The translations under genes were made by a program, and so were the position numbers. A DNA stretch of 51,008 bases from Roseomonas sp. (lineage in GTDB: Bacteria; Pseudomonadota; Alphaproteobacteria; Acetobacterales; Acetobacteraceae), in the NCBI GenBank assembly GCA_020249465.1, contig JADCFP010000092.1:1-51008 (forward strand), written 5' to 3'. Positions 9,961 through 19,131 of this stretch are shown here, one piece after another (the stretch's first letter is position 1; the number at the start of each line of letters is the position of its first letter). The notes under the pieces were generated by a model. The model saw only the letters and a list, made by a program, of their open reading frames with translations. It had not been told where the DNA came from and did not search any database.

Positions 9961-10815
9961 ATGGAACAAAAGAAGCTGCTGATTATCGCCGGGCTTGGCT
10001 ATGCCGGGCAGGCCGTGGCCAAGGCCGCTGTCGCCGCCGGCTGGCGGGTGGTGGCCACCTCTCGCCAGCCAGAAAGCCTGAAGGCTCCGCCGGGGGTTGA
10101 GGTTATCCGCTTCGATGACGCTGACCCGGCCTTCGCCGCCGCGACGCATTGGCTGATCACCACACCGCCCGATGAAGCCGGGGACCCCGTGCTGCGCCGG
10201 CACGCTGCGGCGCTCGCTTCCGGCAATCAACGCTGGATCGGCTATCTTTCCACCACCGGTGTCTATGGTGATCGTGGCGGCGGCACGGTGAATGAGGCAA
10301 CACCACCTGCCCCCGGGCAGCCACGCAGCCAAAGGCGCCTTGCTGCTGAAGATGCCTGGCGCGCAGCACGGCCCGCAGGTGCGGCTTTGGATATCTGCCG
10401 TGTCGGCGGAATTTACGGACCAGGCCGCGCCCCCTTTGCCGAATTGCGGGCAGGCGTCGCGCGGCGCGTGGTGAAGCCCGGCCATAGCTTCAGCCGCATC
10501 CATCGCGATGATATTGCCCATGCGGTGATGGCCGCCATCAGCCATCCCCCCACACCGGGCTGCCGCGTGCTGAATTTCGTGGATGATGTACCCACCGATA
10601 GCGCGAGCGTTATGGAAGAAGCCGCGCGGCTTTTGGGTGTGCCGCCACCGCCCTCGATACCTTTTGAAGAAGCGCGCGCCCGCATGTCGCCCATGGCGCT
10701 GTCCTTTTGGTCGGAAAATCGTCGTGTCGCGAATGCCGCAACCAAGGCCGCGCTTGGCATTGCGTGGCGGTATCCGAGTTATCGGGAAGGCTTGGCGGCA
10801 AGTTTGGACGAATGA
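9961..10815 (+). CDS. NAD(P)-dependent epimerase/dehydratase-like SDR protein
   Basis: The product (284 residues from the ATG at 9961) begins with the nucleotide-binding motif LLIIAGLGYAGQAVA, a GxGxxG variant of the atypical SDR/YeeZ group. Further features are GYLSTTGVYGDRGG and RVGGIYGPGRAP, with RIHRDDIA ahead of the C-terminal part. Members act on nucleotide sugars or as sugar reductases, but the usual YxxxK pair is not clear, so the substrate and even catalysis are uncertain. An earlier in-frame start at 9922 would add 13 residues before the dinucleotide-binding strand and is less likely. A strong hairpin follows the stop. Confidence 0.78.
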   Translation: MEQKKLLIIAGLGYAGQAVAKAAVAAGWRVVATSRQPESLKAPPGVEVIRFDDADPAFAAATHWLITTPPDEAGDPVLRRHAAALASGNQRWIGYLSTTGVYGDRGGGTVNEATPPAPGQPRSQRRLAAEDAWRAARPAGAALDICRVGGIYGPGRAPFAELRAGVARRVVKPGHSFSRIHRDDIAHAVMAAISHPPTPGCRVLNFVDDVPTDSASVMEEAARLLGVPPPPSIPFEEARARMSPMALSFWSENRRVANAATKAALGIAWRYPSYREGLAASLDE

Positions 10816-10819
10816 CGCA

Positions 10820-10851
10820 TGGCGCTGGCCGGGGTGACCCGACCAGCGCCA
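10820..10851. terminator. Bidirectional hairpin terminator candidate
   Basis: Nine-base arms TGGCGCTGG / CCAGCGCCA enclose a second stem CGGG / CCCG with a GTGA loop. It lies five bases after the SDR stop and 28 bases before the chemotaxis-receptor stop, between two convergent genes. The T-run on the plus strand (AATTTT) is a few bases away, so termination strength is uncertain. Confidence 0.55.
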
Positions 10852-10879
10852 GTGCAGAATTTTCGGGCGGGGCGTAGCG

Positions 10880-12961
10880 TTACGCCGCGCGAACCCTTTG
10901 GATGAAGCCCGCCATGGCGCGCGACAAATCCTCAGACCGTCCGGCCAGGCCCTGCGCGGTGCTGAGCACCTGAGAGGCTGAGGCCGTGCTATCCGTCGCG
11001 GTCTTCGCCACCAGCGACGCATCGCCACGTACCGCTTCCGTCAATGAGGATGTGCGCGAGACATTATTGGCGACGTCGGCAATCACCGCATTCTGCTCCT
11101 CAATCGCCGAGGCGATGGTGGAAGCGATATGCTCCAGCTCGGCAATGGCGCCGGAAATATCCTTGATATTCGTCACCGCCGCACCGGTTGCACTCTGAAT
11201 GCCGGCAATCTGCTCACTGATTTCCGCAGTGGCCTTGCCAGTCTGCGCGGCAAGTGCCTTCACCTCACTCGCTACCACCGCGAAGCCCTTGCCCGCTTCC
11301 CCCGCGCGCGCCGCTTCAATCGTGGCGTTGAGCGCCAGAAGATTGGTCTGGCCCGCGATGGAATTGATCAGCTCCACCACGCTGCCAATGCGCCCCACCG
11401 TCTCCGCCAGGGTATTGATCTGCTCCGTGGTGCGGGCTGCATTTTCGACCGCTTCCTGCGTCTTCGCAGCGGAGTTCTGAATCGAACGGCTGATTTCGCC
11501 GACCGAGGTGGTCATTTCCTCGGTCGCGGCGGCCACACCGGATGCGATGTTTGAGGTTTCCTCGGCTGAGCGCAACACGGATTGTGAACGGTCACCGACA
11601 TCACCTGCGGAATTCTGCATGGCTTGGGCGGCACCGGTCATTTCCCGCGCATTGTCATTCAGGGATTGGACAATGGCGCCGATTTCACGTTCAAACTCAG
11701 CAGCGATCTTTTCCATCTCTGCCTTGCGCTGTGCAGCACGCTGTTCCTCGACGGCCTGCTTTTCGGCCTCCAAGGCAGCAACACGCAACGCATTGTCGCG
11801 GAAGACAACCAATGAACGCGCCATATCGCCGATTTCATCACCGCTCTTCAAATCAGTGATGGCAATGGCGGTATCGCCATTCGCCAAAGCAGCCATCGCC
11901 TGATTGGTGCGCGAAAGGCGCTGGGCGATACGGAAGTAGAGCAGCCAGGAGACAAACAGAATCGCCGCAATACCAATGACGGCGAATAGGGCGCTCAGCA
12001 TCAGGCCAATCCTGATCTCTGCCATCGCGTTTTCCGCGCTACGGGTTGCGAATTCGCTGAAAGCATTGGTGGCGCCTTCGATTTCTGCAAGCGCCTCACC
12101 CGACCTTACAAAGAAGGCATTGAAATCAAGGGGGTAGTTTCCAGTAGAAGCACCAGAGAGCACCGACTGACGCAAGGATGCGTAATTCTGTCCATAGGCG
12201 CGCTCAATCTGAGCGAGTGTAGTCTGTAACGCTTCCGGGAGCAGGCGGCGAGTGGATTTAAGCGCTTCAAACGCCGCTTCGGCCTGGCCCGTAAGACCGC
12301 TGGCGGTAATCATGGTTGCGGGCGTCATGGCGCGCTGATGCAGTAGCGCAACAGCCAGATAGGTGCGTGATTGACCCTCAAATTCGCGCATGCGCCAGAT
12401 GCGATAGGCGGCCAGAACGGTATGTTCGGCCTTGGCAGTCCGGATGGCAGAGCTTTCGATCAGGTTACCCAGAACCGACTGCATGCCGCGAATGGCGCCA
12501 ATGATTTCCTGGGGCAGAGCATCCACATCCGCGGCACGATTCTGGCGTGGTGATGAGACTGCAGCATCGGCACGGGCGCGCAGCGCTGTCAGATTGGCGC
12601 GCGCCGCCTTCAGCGCATTGATGGTTTCCTGCCTGTTTGTGATGGCGCTTGTCCGTTCAAGATGCGTCATTAGTGCATCAAAGTGCTGTTCGGAGATCCT
12701 TCTCTGCTCCATGCGCAAGGTAGCGAATTGCGCGGGCAGTGGCGTGTCCAGCGTCAGGCCAACCTGCGTCACTGAACGTTCCAGGGACATGGGCATCAGC
12801 GCCCGGTAGCCAAGTTCCAAAGCAGCTGTGATTTCGTGACCCCTTTTAGCGAGGGTCCTTTCATTCAACTTGTCGCTGATAACCATCGCCGATATCCCAG
12901 CGACCAGAAGCGTGAGCATGGCGCCAATGCCGAGCCCGATATTGCGGATGGAGATGCGCAC
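10880..12961 (-). CDS. Methyl-accepting chemotaxis protein
   Basis: The 693-residue transmembrane receptor has TM1 at residues ~8-28 ([20 protein letters not shown]), a helical ligand-binding region of about 300 residues, TM2 ([23 protein letters not shown]), a HAMP domain ([16 protein letters not shown]) and the MCP signalling domain. The hairpin tip reads [20 protein letters not shown] followed by [13 protein letters not shown], the site for CheA and CheW. Glu/Gln-rich methylation helices flank it. The sensory domain has long helices, suggesting a helical-bundle sensor. No che genes lie nearby, so it is an orphan receptor feeding a distant cluster. Ligand unknown. Confidence 0.95.
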   Translation of the reverse strand: MRISIRNIGLGIGAMLTLLVAGISAMVISDKLNERTLAKRGHEITAALELGYRALMPMSLERSVTQVGLTLDTPLPAQFATLRMEQRRISEQHFDALMTHLERTSAITNRQETINALKAARANLTALRARADAAVSSPRQNRAADVDALPQEIIGAIRGMQSVLGNLIESSAIRTAKAEHTVLAAYRIWRMREFEGQSRTYLAVALLHQRAMTPATMITASGLTGQAEAAFEALKSTRRLLPEALQTTLAQIERAYGQNYASLRQSVLSGASTGNYPLDFNAFFVRSGEALAEIEGATNAFSEFATRSAENAMAEIRIGLMLSALFAVIGIAAILFVSWLLYFRIAQRLSRTNQAMAALANGDTAIAITDLKSGDEIGDMARSLVVFRDNALRVAALEAEKQAVEEQRAAQRKAEMEKIAAEFEREIGAIVQSLNDNAREMTGAAQAMQNSAGDVGDRSQSVLRSAEETSNIASGVAAATEEMTTSVGEISRSIQNSAAKTQEAVENAARTTEQINTLAETVGRIGSVVELINSIAGQTNLLALNATIEAARAGEAGKGFAVVASEVKALAAQTGKATAEISEQIAGIQSATGAAVTNIKDISGAIAELEHIASTIASAIEEQNAVIADVANNVSRTSSLTEAVRGDASLVAKTATDSTASASQVLSTAQGLAGRSEDLSRAMAGFIQRVRAA

Positions 12962-13041
12962 AGTGCGGGTTCCTTCTGCGGGGGTTGGAAAGAAGGCCGC
13001 CCCCTTAGAGGCATTTTCTGAACAATGGGTTACATTTCAGA

Positions 13042-13057
13042 CATATTTTGTAATATG
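13042..13057. promoter_or_regulatory. AT-rich inverted repeat upstream of the chemotaxis receptor
   Basis: CATATT-TTGT-AATATG is a perfect 6-base inverted repeat about 80 bases before the receptor start, in the only AT-rich stretch there. It could be an operator or part of the promoter. There is no further evidence. Confidence 0.25.
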
Positions 13058-13065
13058 GCTCTTGC

Positions 13066-13172
13066 TTTTGAGCATGTTGCGTTCACATGGGTCCACTCAA
13101 CCTGCTCTACCTCATTGTTTTTTGAGCATCTTCACATGTTCAGATCTTCCATCTGAACGTGATCTGCTCTAA
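13066..13172 (-). repeat. Double-hairpin dispersed repeat, family 2 (copy A)
   Basis: Read on the minus strand, this ~105-base stretch aligns along its full length with 27671-27775, about four bases in five being identical. It contains two hairpins: GTTCAGAT / ATCTGAAC (13138-13158, perfect) and a longer one bounded by GAGCA / TGCTC (13070-13107) around a GTTGCG / CAAC core. It fills the gap between hisA and the receptor gene. Short ORFs across it are repeat-derived, not genes. Confidence 0.85.
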
Positions 13173-13210
13173 GAACCGCAGAAATCGGAACTCAGCCCAA
13201 AAGGCCCCGC

Positions 13211-13939
13211 TTAAGCCGCAGCAGCCAGTGCTAGCTTTGGTTCAATCCGCCCATCGTAAAGCGCGCGCCCCAAAATCGCGCCTTCAATTCCGGCGCTTGC
13301 TTCGCGCAGCGCAATAATATCCTCAACCCCCGCGACACCGCCTGAGGCAATCACCGGCAAACGCACTGCGCGGGCGAGTGCCGCCGTTGCCGCGACATTC
13401 ACGCCGCTCAACATGCCATCACGGGCGATATCGGTATAAATGACTGCCGCCGCGCCGGAATCCTCAAAGCGGCGGGCGAGGTCGGTCGCACTCACATCGC
13501 TCGTTTCGGCCCAGCCTTCGGTCGCCACCATGCCATCGCGCGCATCCATGCCAAGTGCCACATGGCCCGGAAAGGCGCGGCAGGCAGCGCGGGCGAAATC
13601 CGGGTCCTTCACGGCGGCTGAACCCAGAATGATCCGGCTGACGCCGGCTTCCAGCCATGCTTCAGCAGTCCCCATCGTGCGAATACCGCCCCCCAATTGC
13701 AGCTTGGCACCCGGCACGGCAGCGATAATCGCGCGCACCGCCGCCGCATTGGCCGGCTTGCCGGCAAAGGCACCATCCAGGTCCACCATATGCACCCAGG
13801 AAAATCCCGCCTCGATGAAGCGCCGCGCCTGTGCGGCAGGGTCATCGGCATAGATGGTGGCCTGATCCATCTCCCCACGTTTCAGGCGCACGACCTGCCC
13901 GCCCTTCAAATCAATGGCGGGATAGAGCGAAAAGCCCAT
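13211..13939 (-). CDS. hisA: Phosphoribosylformimino-5-aminoimidazole carboxamide ribotide isomerase
   Basis: HisA opens the ribose ring of ProFAR to PRFAR in histidine synthesis. The 242-residue (beta/alpha)8 barrel has both catalytic aspartates: D10 in YPAIDLKGG and D132 in ALGMDARDG. The phosphate-binding motifs QLGGGIRT and VIASGGVAG are present. The start overlaps the GNAT stop by one base, so it is the last gene of the hisB-DUF2628-hisH-GNAT-hisA transcript. hisF and hisE, often next in relatives, are not here; a repeat element and a receptor gene follow instead. Confidence 0.97.
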   Translation of the reverse strand: MGFSLYPAIDLKGGQVVRLKRGEMDQATIYADDPAAQARRFIEAGFSWVHMVDLDGAFAGKPANAAAVRAIIAAVPGAKLQLGGGIRTMGTAEAWLEAGVSRIILGSAAVKDPDFARAACRAFPGHVALGMDARDGMVATEGWAETSDVSATDLARRFEDSGAAAVIYTDIARDGMLSGVNVAATAALARAVRLPVIASGGVAGVEDIIALREASAGIEGAILGRALYDGRIEPKLALAAAA

Positions 13940-14529
13940 TACTGGGTGGGATCAAGCAAGGCGCCGGTGGAACGCCCGCGGCCAGGCTCGAGCGGCTTGT
14001 AATAGAAGCGCCCGGATACCGTTTGCCCATGCACGCGCGCGTAGAAGGGATGCGTGCCCCAATGGACGTAACCCAGCGCTTCAAACAGTGCGATAGCGGT
14101 GGTTTGCGTCTCCCGCACGTCCAGGTTCAGGACGCGATGGCCAAGGGCTGCGGCGCGTTCTTCAACGCGCATTACCAACATGCGCGCCAGACCATGGCCG
14201 CGCGCATAGGGCGCGAGATAGGCATGGGTCAGCGTGGCGCCAAAGGATTGCGCTTCATTGTTGCGCGGCGGGCGCACCAGCTGTGCCGACCCGACCACAT
14301 GGCCATCCAGGCGCGCGATGAATAATTCACGTTCCGGCACCAGCAAGGTGCCGCGGAAATGCCGCGCCAGCGCTTCCCGCCCCTGCGGTTCCAGCCAGCC
14401 GAAGCCGCCGCCTTCAATGATGGCCGCATCCGTCGCTTCACAGAGATCGGCCAAATCGGCATCCGATATCTGGTTCGCGAGTTCCACCGCCAGATCATGG
14501 GTGAAGCTCATGGTCATTGCGCTATTCAT
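13939..14529 (-). CDS. GNAT-family N-acetyltransferase
   Basis: The product (196 residues) shows the GNAT fold: a first half with [16 protein letters not shown], then the acetyl-CoA loop [20 protein letters not shown] (R/QxxGxG/A type) and the late strand [25 protein letters not shown]. The acceptor is unknown. The start at 14529 is chosen because it overlaps the hisH stop as ATGA; a further upstream ATG at 14538 also exists. Its place inside the his block is notable, but need not mean a role in histidine synthesis. Confidence 0.85.
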   Translation of the reverse strand: MNSAMTMSFTHDLAVELANQISDADLADLCEATDAAIIEGGGFGWLEPQGREALARHFRGTLLVPERELFIARLDGHVVGSAQLVRPPRNNEAQSFGATLTHAYLAPYARGHGLARMLVMRVEERAAALGHRVLNLDVRETQTTAIALFEALGYVHWGTHPFYARVHGQTVSGRFYYKPLEPGRGRSTGALLDPTQ

Positions 14530-15179
14530 GGCACCCATTGGAGGAAATTCATAAGGATACGCAACCCCACCGGACCGCTTTTCTCCACATGGAACTGAAG
14601 CCCGGCAAGATTATGGCGGGCAATCGCTGCTGTCACCGGCCCACCGTAATCGGTGGTGGCGATCACATCCCCCGCCTGCGTGGCCCTAAAGGCATAGGAA
14701 TGCACGAAATAACCCTGATCCCCCGGCGTAATGCCCGCCAGCAAAGGGTGGCAGCCGGGACGGAAGGCGAGCCCATTCCAGCCCATTTGCGGCAGCGGCA
14801 GGGGGGCGCCATCCGCGCCCTTCGGGTCCATGGGCGCTACCTCGCCCGGCAGCCAATCCAGCCCCGGCGTGCTGCCATGCTCCAACCCTTGGGTTGCCAT
14901 CAACTGCATGCCGACACAGATGCCAAGAAAGGGCACGCCATCCCAACGCACACGCCGTTCCAGGGCCGCAACCGCGCCCGGCAGCGCATCCAGCCCGCGC
15001 CGGCAAGCGGCGAAAGCCCCCTGGCCGGGCAGCACCACCCGATCAGCCGCCAGGATCTCCGATGCCTCACGCGTCACACGAATATCGGCGGCGACACCGG
15101 CTTCCGCCGCCACCTTCTGGAAAGCGCGGAGCACGGAAGCCAGGTTGCCCGAACCCGGATCAATGATGACCAGCTTCAT
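14526..15179 (-). CDS. hisH: Imidazole glycerol phosphate synthase, glutaminase subunit
   Basis: HisH releases ammonia from glutamine and passes it to HisF. The 217-residue class I glutamine amidotransferase has the nucleophile C88 in FLGICVGMQ and the partner residues H197 and E199 in LQFHVEKSG. The usual proline of the FHPEKS motif is replaced by valine, but the catalytic His and Glu are kept. The oxyanion region LPGQGAF is also present. Coupled by ATGA to genes on both sides. The HisF partner lies outside the window. Confidence 0.96.
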   Translation of the reverse strand: MKLVIIDPGSGNLASVLRAFQKVAAEAGVAADIRVTREASEILAADRVVLPGQGAFAACRRGLDALPGAVAALERRVRWDGVPFLGICVGMQLMATQGLEHGSTPGLDWLPGEVAPMDPKGADGAPLPLPQMGWNGLAFRPGCHPLLAGITPGDQGYFVHSYAFRATQAGDVIATTDYGGPVTAAIARHNLAGLQFHVEKSGPVGLRILMNFLQWVP

Positions 15180-15550
15180 GTCAGGCCACGGGCCAGATCG
15201 GCGCGACGATCCGCCAGGTTCAAGACCGCCCCTTCCTCATCGCGCCCCTGCACCACGCCCATGAGGCGAAAGCCACCCCGTTCGAGCGTCCAGCGCTGGA
15301 GGTTCCGCGCCTCAAACCCGGTGAGGAGCTGGAGCGCGATCATGGCCCAGGGGGAGATGCCGGATGGCAGCACAAAGCCCAGTAGCGTCGCGAGTGCGAA
15401 ATACAACGCGGCGGCGATCCAAAGCCGCTTGGCCAGGAACCAGAATAGCGGAAACAGCGCCGCCCACCAGGAAAACCCTTCGCGCACCATGACCGTCCGT
15501 GCGGGTTTATCCGCGATAGCCGGGCGGTGATGCACGGTCCAAACCCGCAT
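15176..15550 (-). CDS. DUF2628 membrane protein
   Basis: The product (124 residues from MRVWTVHH) has two or three membrane helices (WWAALFPLFWFLAKRLW, AALYFALATLLGFVL, PWAMIALQLLTGFEA) followed by a soluble C-terminal part with GVVQGRDEEGAVLNL. This is the DUF2628 layout, a small inner-membrane family of unknown function often found in alphaproteobacterial his operons. A longer in-frame reading upstream overlaps hisB and is not used. The start is one base from the hisB stop, and its own stop overlaps the hisH start. Confidence 0.85.
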   Translation of the reverse strand: MRVWTVHHRPAIADKPARTVMVREGFSWWAALFPLFWFLAKRLWIAAALYFALATLLGFVLPSGISPWAMIALQLLTGFEARNLQRWTLERGGFRLMGVVQGRDEEGAVLNLADRRADLARGLT

Positions 15551-15551
15551 G

Positions 15552-16166
15552 TCAGGCTTCCAGCACGCCCTTGGTGGACGGAATGGCGCCAATCGCGCGC
15601 GGGTCCGGTTCCACCGCTTCTCGCAAAGCCCGCGCCAAAGCCTTGAAGCAGGCTTCCGCCACGTGATGGGCATTGGTGCCGGCCTTCTGCGTCACATGCA
15701 ACGTGATGCCGGCATTAAAGGCCAGGGCGCGGAAGAATTCCTCAAACAGTTCCGTATCCATCTCCCCGATTTTGGGCTGGGCGAAGCTGACAGACCAGGC
15801 AAGATATGGCCGGCCGGAGATATCCACGGCTGCTTCGGCCAAGGCCTCATCCATCGGGATCACGGCCGCGCCGTAGCGGCGAATGCCACGCTTATCGCCC
15901 AAGGCTTGGCGCAGGCATTGGCCGATAACGATGCCAACGTCTTCCGTGGTGTGGTGGAAATCTATGTGCAGATCGCCCTTGGCCTGCACCTTAAGGTCGA
16001 ACAGACCATGGCGGGCCAACGCCGTCAGCATATGGTCCAGAAAGCCAATGCCGGTGGCGATATCCGCGCGCCCTTCGCCATCCAGGCCAAGGGCGACGGT
16101 GATCGCGGTTTCCGAGGTCTCGCGGCTCATTTCCGCGCGGCGGTTCCAGGGCGGGGTGGTCTTCAT
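15552..16166 (-). CDS. hisB: Imidazoleglycerol-phosphate dehydratase
   Basis: HisB removes water from IGP to give imidazole-acetol phosphate. The 204-residue monofunctional form has the Mn-binding repeats: [33 protein letters not shown], and the second-half copy [26 protein letters not shown]. The ends ([10 protein letters not shown]) are typical. Start at 16166 has an AGG nearby; an internal ATG at 16130 is possible. It heads the his block and is divergent from hslV, a classic alphaproteobacterial arrangement. Confidence 0.97.
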   Translation of the reverse strand: MKTTPPWNRRAEMSRETSETAITVALGLDGEGRADIATGIGFLDHMLTALARHGLFDLKVQAKGDLHIDFHHTTEDVGIVIGQCLRQALGDKRGIRRYGAAVIPMDEALAEAAVDISGRPYLAWSVSFAQPKIGEMDTELFEEFFRALAFNAGITLHVTQKAGTNAHHVAEACFKALARALREAVEPDPRAIGAIPSTKGVLEA

Positions 16167-16256
16167 GCAGCCTAACTACGCCTCGCGGTGGGGGGGATGC
16201 AACCGAAAGCGAGGGTGTGGTTGTCTCCGCGCCCCAGTCGCGCCATTTCTGCACCC

Positions 16257-16835
16257 ATGACACAGACACAACACGACCCCCTGGGCTGGCACGGCACCAC
16301 CATTCTTTGCGTCCGCAAGGGCGGGCAGGTGGCCATGGCCGGGGATGGCCAGGTCTCCCTTGGGCAGACCGTGGTGAAGGGCAATGCGCGCAAAATCCGC
16401 CGGATTGCTGGCGGCAAAGTGCTGGCGGGCTTCGCCGGCGCCACTGCGGATGCGTTTACGCTTCTGGAGCGGCTAGAGGCCAAGTTGGAACGCTTCCCGG
16501 ATCAATTGGAACGCGCCTGCGTTGATCTGGCAAAGGATTGGCGGACGGATCGGTATTTGCGCCGCCTGGAAGCCTTGCTGGCGGTGGCGGATGCCAAACG
16601 ATCCTTGCTGGTGACCGGGCAGGGCGATGTACTGGAACCGGAAGACGCGATCATCGGCATTGGTTCCGGCGGCAATTACGCGCTTTCCGCCGCGCGCGCG
16701 CTTTTGCCGATAGAGGGTGTGGCGGCTGAGGAGATTTGCCGCCGTTCCATGAAAATCGCCGCCGATATCTGCGTTTATACCAATGGCAACATCATCCTTG
16801 AGACGCTGGCCGCCAGCGCGGGAGACGCGGCATGA
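16257..16835 (+). CDS. hslV: ATP-dependent protease subunit HslV
   Basis: This is the proteasome-like peptidase of the HslUV complex, a threonine protease arranged as two hexamers. From the ATG at 16257 ([13 protein letters not shown]) the propeptide ends just before T14, giving the mature N-terminus [10 protein letters not shown]. Core motifs follow: [40 protein letters not shown] and [16 protein letters not shown]. The mature form is of usual length. The ORF extends upstream to 16188, but that part has no conservation value. The stop overlaps the hslU start (ATGA). Confidence 0.97.
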   Translation: MTQTQHDPLGWHGTTILCVRKGGQVAMAGDGQVSLGQTVVKGNARKIRRIAGGKVLAGFAGATADAFTLLERLEAKLERFPDQLERACVDLAKDWRTDRYLRRLEALLAVADAKRSLLVTGQGDVLEPEDAIIGIGSGGNYALSAARALLPIEGVAAEEICRRSMKIAADICVYTNGNIILETLAASAGDAA

Positions 16836-18157
16836 CCGAAACCGTCAACCTCTCCCCGCGCGAGATCGTATCGGAGCTTGATCGGCATATTGTCGGCCAA
16901 CAGGAAGCCAAGCGCGCAGTGGCGATTGCGCTGCGCAACCGTTGGCGGCGCCAGCAATTGGCGCCGGGGCTGCGCGAAGAAGTGGTACCGAAGAATATTC
17001 TGATGATCGGCCCGACCGGCTGCGGCAAGACGGAAATTGCGCGCCGTTTGGCGCGTTTGGCGAATGCGCCGTTTCTGAAGGTAGAAGCGACGAAATTCAC
17101 CGAAGTAGGTTATGTCGGGCGCGATGTGGAAAGCATTGTGCGTGATCTGGTTGAGGTTGCCATCACCATGGGCCGCGAAGCCGCGCGCAAGGGCGTGCAG
17201 GCCAAGGCAGAATTGGCCACCGAGGAAACCCTGCTGACCGCGCTGGTGGGCGAAGGTGCATCGGGGGAAACCCGGCTGAAATTCCGCCGCATGCTGCGTG
17301 AAGGCCAATTGGAAAACCGCGAAATTGAAGTGCAATTGGCCGATAGCGGACCCGCCATGCCGATTGGCATGATTGATCTGCCGGGCGGGCAGCCGCCGCA
17401 AATGCAGAATTTGCAGGATATGTTTGGCAAGATGTTTGGTGGGCGCAGCAAATCCCGCAAAATGACAGTGGCCGAAGCCCGCAGTGCTTTGCTGAAGGAT
17501 GAAGCGGATAAGCTTCTGGATCAGGATGCGGTGGTGCGCGACGCGCTGTTGAATGTTGAAGCCAATGGCATCGTCTTCCTGGATGAGATTGACAAGGTTT
17601 GCGCCCGCACCAGCGAAAGCGGCTTTCGTGGCGGCGATGTCTCCCGCGAAGGGGTGCAGCGCGATTTGCTGCCGCTGATTGAAGGCACCACGGTGACAAC
17701 CAAGCACGGGCCGGTGAAGACGGATCATGTGCTGTTTATCGCTTCTGGCGCCTTTCATCTGGCGAAGCCTTCTGATCTTTTGCCGGAATTGCAGGGCCGC
17801 TTGCCGATTCGCGTGGAATTGAAGGCACTGTCGCGCGATGATTTCCGCCGGATTTTGACGGAGCCAGAACACTCGCTGCTGAAGCAATATACGGCACTGC
17901 TCGGCACCGAAGCTGTCGCGCTGGATTTCGCGCCGGATGCGGTTGAAGCGATTGCTGATCTGGCGGCCGAGATCAATGCGAGTGTGGAGAATATCGGCGC
18001 ACGGCGCTTGGCGACGGTGCTGGAACGGTTACTGGAGGAAGTTTCCTTCACCGCGACTGACCGCGCCGGCGAAACCATTGCCGTGGATGCAGCCATGGTG
18101 CGTGATCGTGTCGCGCCACTTGCGGCCAGCGCCGATCTTTCGCGCTATATCCTATAG
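16832..18157 (+). CDS. hslU: ATP-dependent protease ATPase subunit HslU
   Basis: HslU is an AAA+ unfoldase that feeds substrates to HslV. The 441-residue product has Walker [10 protein letters not shown] (60-68), the pore-loop region [12 protein letters not shown], an inserted I domain with a Met/Gln-rich segment, Walker [13 protein letters not shown], and a sensor-2 region with NIGARRL. The C-terminal tail DLSRYIL is the conserved HslV-docking peptide. Translationally coupled to hslV. Two copies of a hairpin repeat lie downstream. Confidence 0.98.
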   Translation: MTETVNLSPREIVSELDRHIVGQQEAKRAVAIALRNRWRRQQLAPGLREEVVPKNILMIGPTGCGKTEIARRLARLANAPFLKVEATKFTEVGYVGRDVESIVRDLVEVAITMGREAARKGVQAKAELATEETLLTALVGEGASGETRLKFRRMLREGQLENREIEVQLADSGPAMPIGMIDLPGGQPPQMQNLQDMFGKMFGGRSKSRKMTVAEARSALLKDEADKLLDQDAVVRDALLNVEANGIVFLDEIDKVCARTSESGFRGGDVSREGVQRDLLPLIEGTTVTTKHGPVKTDHVLFIASGAFHLAKPSDLLPELQGRLPIRVELKALSRDDFRRILTEPEHSLLKQYTALLGTEAVALDFAPDAVEAIADLAAEINASVENIGARRLATVLERLLEEVSFTATDRAGETIAVDAAMVRDRVAPLAASADLSRYIL

Positions 18158-18202
18158 GCCATGCCTAGTTCGTATCCTCTCACCAGACATGGTCTAACCT
18201 AT

Positions 18203-18254
18203 GTTTGGTCGCATTTTCCGAGTCGCCAAGTGTGCACACTTGGCTTGAAAATGC
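18203..18254. repeat. Hairpin repeat, family 1 (copy 2)
   Basis: A 52-base element with outer arms GCATTTTC / GAAAATGC and a perfect inner palindrome CCAAGTGTGCACACTTGG (18226-18243). It is identical to the copy at 18263-18314, with a 60-base period. It lies after the hslU stop. Confidence 0.9.
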
Positions 18255-18262
18255 CTCGTAAA

Positions 18263-18314
18263 TTTTGGTCGCATTTTCCGAGTCGCCAAGTGTGCACACT
18301 TGGCTTGAAAATGC
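18263..18314. repeat. Hairpin repeat, family 1 (copy 3, tandem)
   Basis: Exact duplicate of 18203-18254. It ends eight bases before the EcsC-family start, so it sits in that gene's leader as well as in the hslU 3' region. An ORF reading through it (start 18265) is repeat-derived. Confidence 0.9.
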
Positions 18315-18321
18315 TCCGGCA

Positions 18322-19131
18322 ATGAGCCTTACGGTAAGCCCTGCGCCGCCGCCGCTCGGCCCCCGGGCGGAGGCTGAGCTGCGCGCGGCGTTTGAGGCTT
18401 TGGAGAACCCCTCCCTCGCCGCGCGGCTTTCGGCGACGGTTGGCACGCCGATCGAGGCACTGACCGCGCGCCTGCCAGGGCCATTGCAGGGCGGGCTGCA
18501 TGGCGCAGTGCGCGCGGCGCTCACCACGGCGATGGCAGCGGCGCTGCGGTCATCGCCGGCGGCGACTCCCGCGCTTTTGCCTTCATCCTGGCTGCATCGT
18601 GGACTGGCGGCGGCAACAGGTGCGGCGGGTGGTGCCTTTGGCCTGGCCGGCACGCTGGTCGAATTGCCGGTTTCCACCACCATTCTGCTGCGTCAGATCG
18701 CGGCCATTGCAGCCGAGGAAGGCGAGGATTTGGCGCGGCCAGAGATCACCGCCGAGTGCTTGAAGATCTTTGCCCTTGGTGGCCGCGGGCGTGGTGATGA
18801 TGCCGCCGAATCCGGCTATTTCGCGCTGCGTATTGCCCTGGCCGAGGCGCTGAAGGGCAGCATTGGCACAAGCATCCTGCCTGGTTTCATCGCGGCCATT
18901 GCGTCACGCTTTGTGGGACCGGTCGGTTTGAAGCTTTCCGCCCAGGCCGCGCCCCTGATTGGCGCTGCGGCGGGGGCGGCGATCAACCTCGCGTTTCTTG
19001 AGCATTTCCGCAGCGTAGCGCGCGGGCATTTCACGCTGAGGCGGCTAGAACGGATACATGGCGCTGAGGCCGTGCGATTGGCTTATGACAAACTGGCCGC
19101 GACGCGGGATGTGGCCTTTTCGAAGGTTTAG
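18322..19131 (+). CDS. EcsC family protein
   Basis: The product (269 residues) matches the EcsC family: LPSSWLHRGLAAATGAAGG, then FGLAGTLVELPVSTTILLRQIA, AEDEG-like acidic linker (AAEEGEDLARPE), and VGLKLSAQAAPLIGAAAGAAINLAFLEHF. It has two hydrophobic stretches that may touch the membrane. In Bacillus EcsC is linked to an ABC transporter, but stand-alone copies such as this have no known function. The start follows directly after a repeat element. Its stop overlaps that of the convergent GT8-like gene. Confidence 0.85.
   Translation: MSLTVSPAPPPLGPRAEAELRAAFEALENPSLAARLSATVGTPIEALTARLPGPLQGGLHGAVRAALTTAMAAALRSSPAATPALLPSSWLHRGLAAATGAAGGAFGLAGTLVELPVSTTILLRQIAAIAAEEGEDLARPEITAECLKIFALGGRGRGDDAAESGYFALRIALAEALKGSIGTSILPGFIAAIASRFVGPVGLKLSAQAAPLIGAAAGAAINLAFLEHFRSVARGHFTLRRLERIHGAEAVRLAYDKLAATRDVAFSKV

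Noticed and set aside
9874-11028. Long minus-strand open frame (384 codons) opposite the SDR gene
   Set aside because: It is the mirror of a high-GC coding region; its product has no family features and overlaps both the SDR gene and the chemotaxis receptor end.
12870-13172. Small ORF with a Ser/His-rich tail, similar to one at 27653-27913
   Set aside because: The shared peptide comes from the family 2 repeat, so it is repeat-derived and not a gene family.
16775-17887. Minus-strand open frame of 370 codons inside hslU
   Set aside because: Antisense to the well-supported hslU; Gln/His/Arg-rich low-sense translation.
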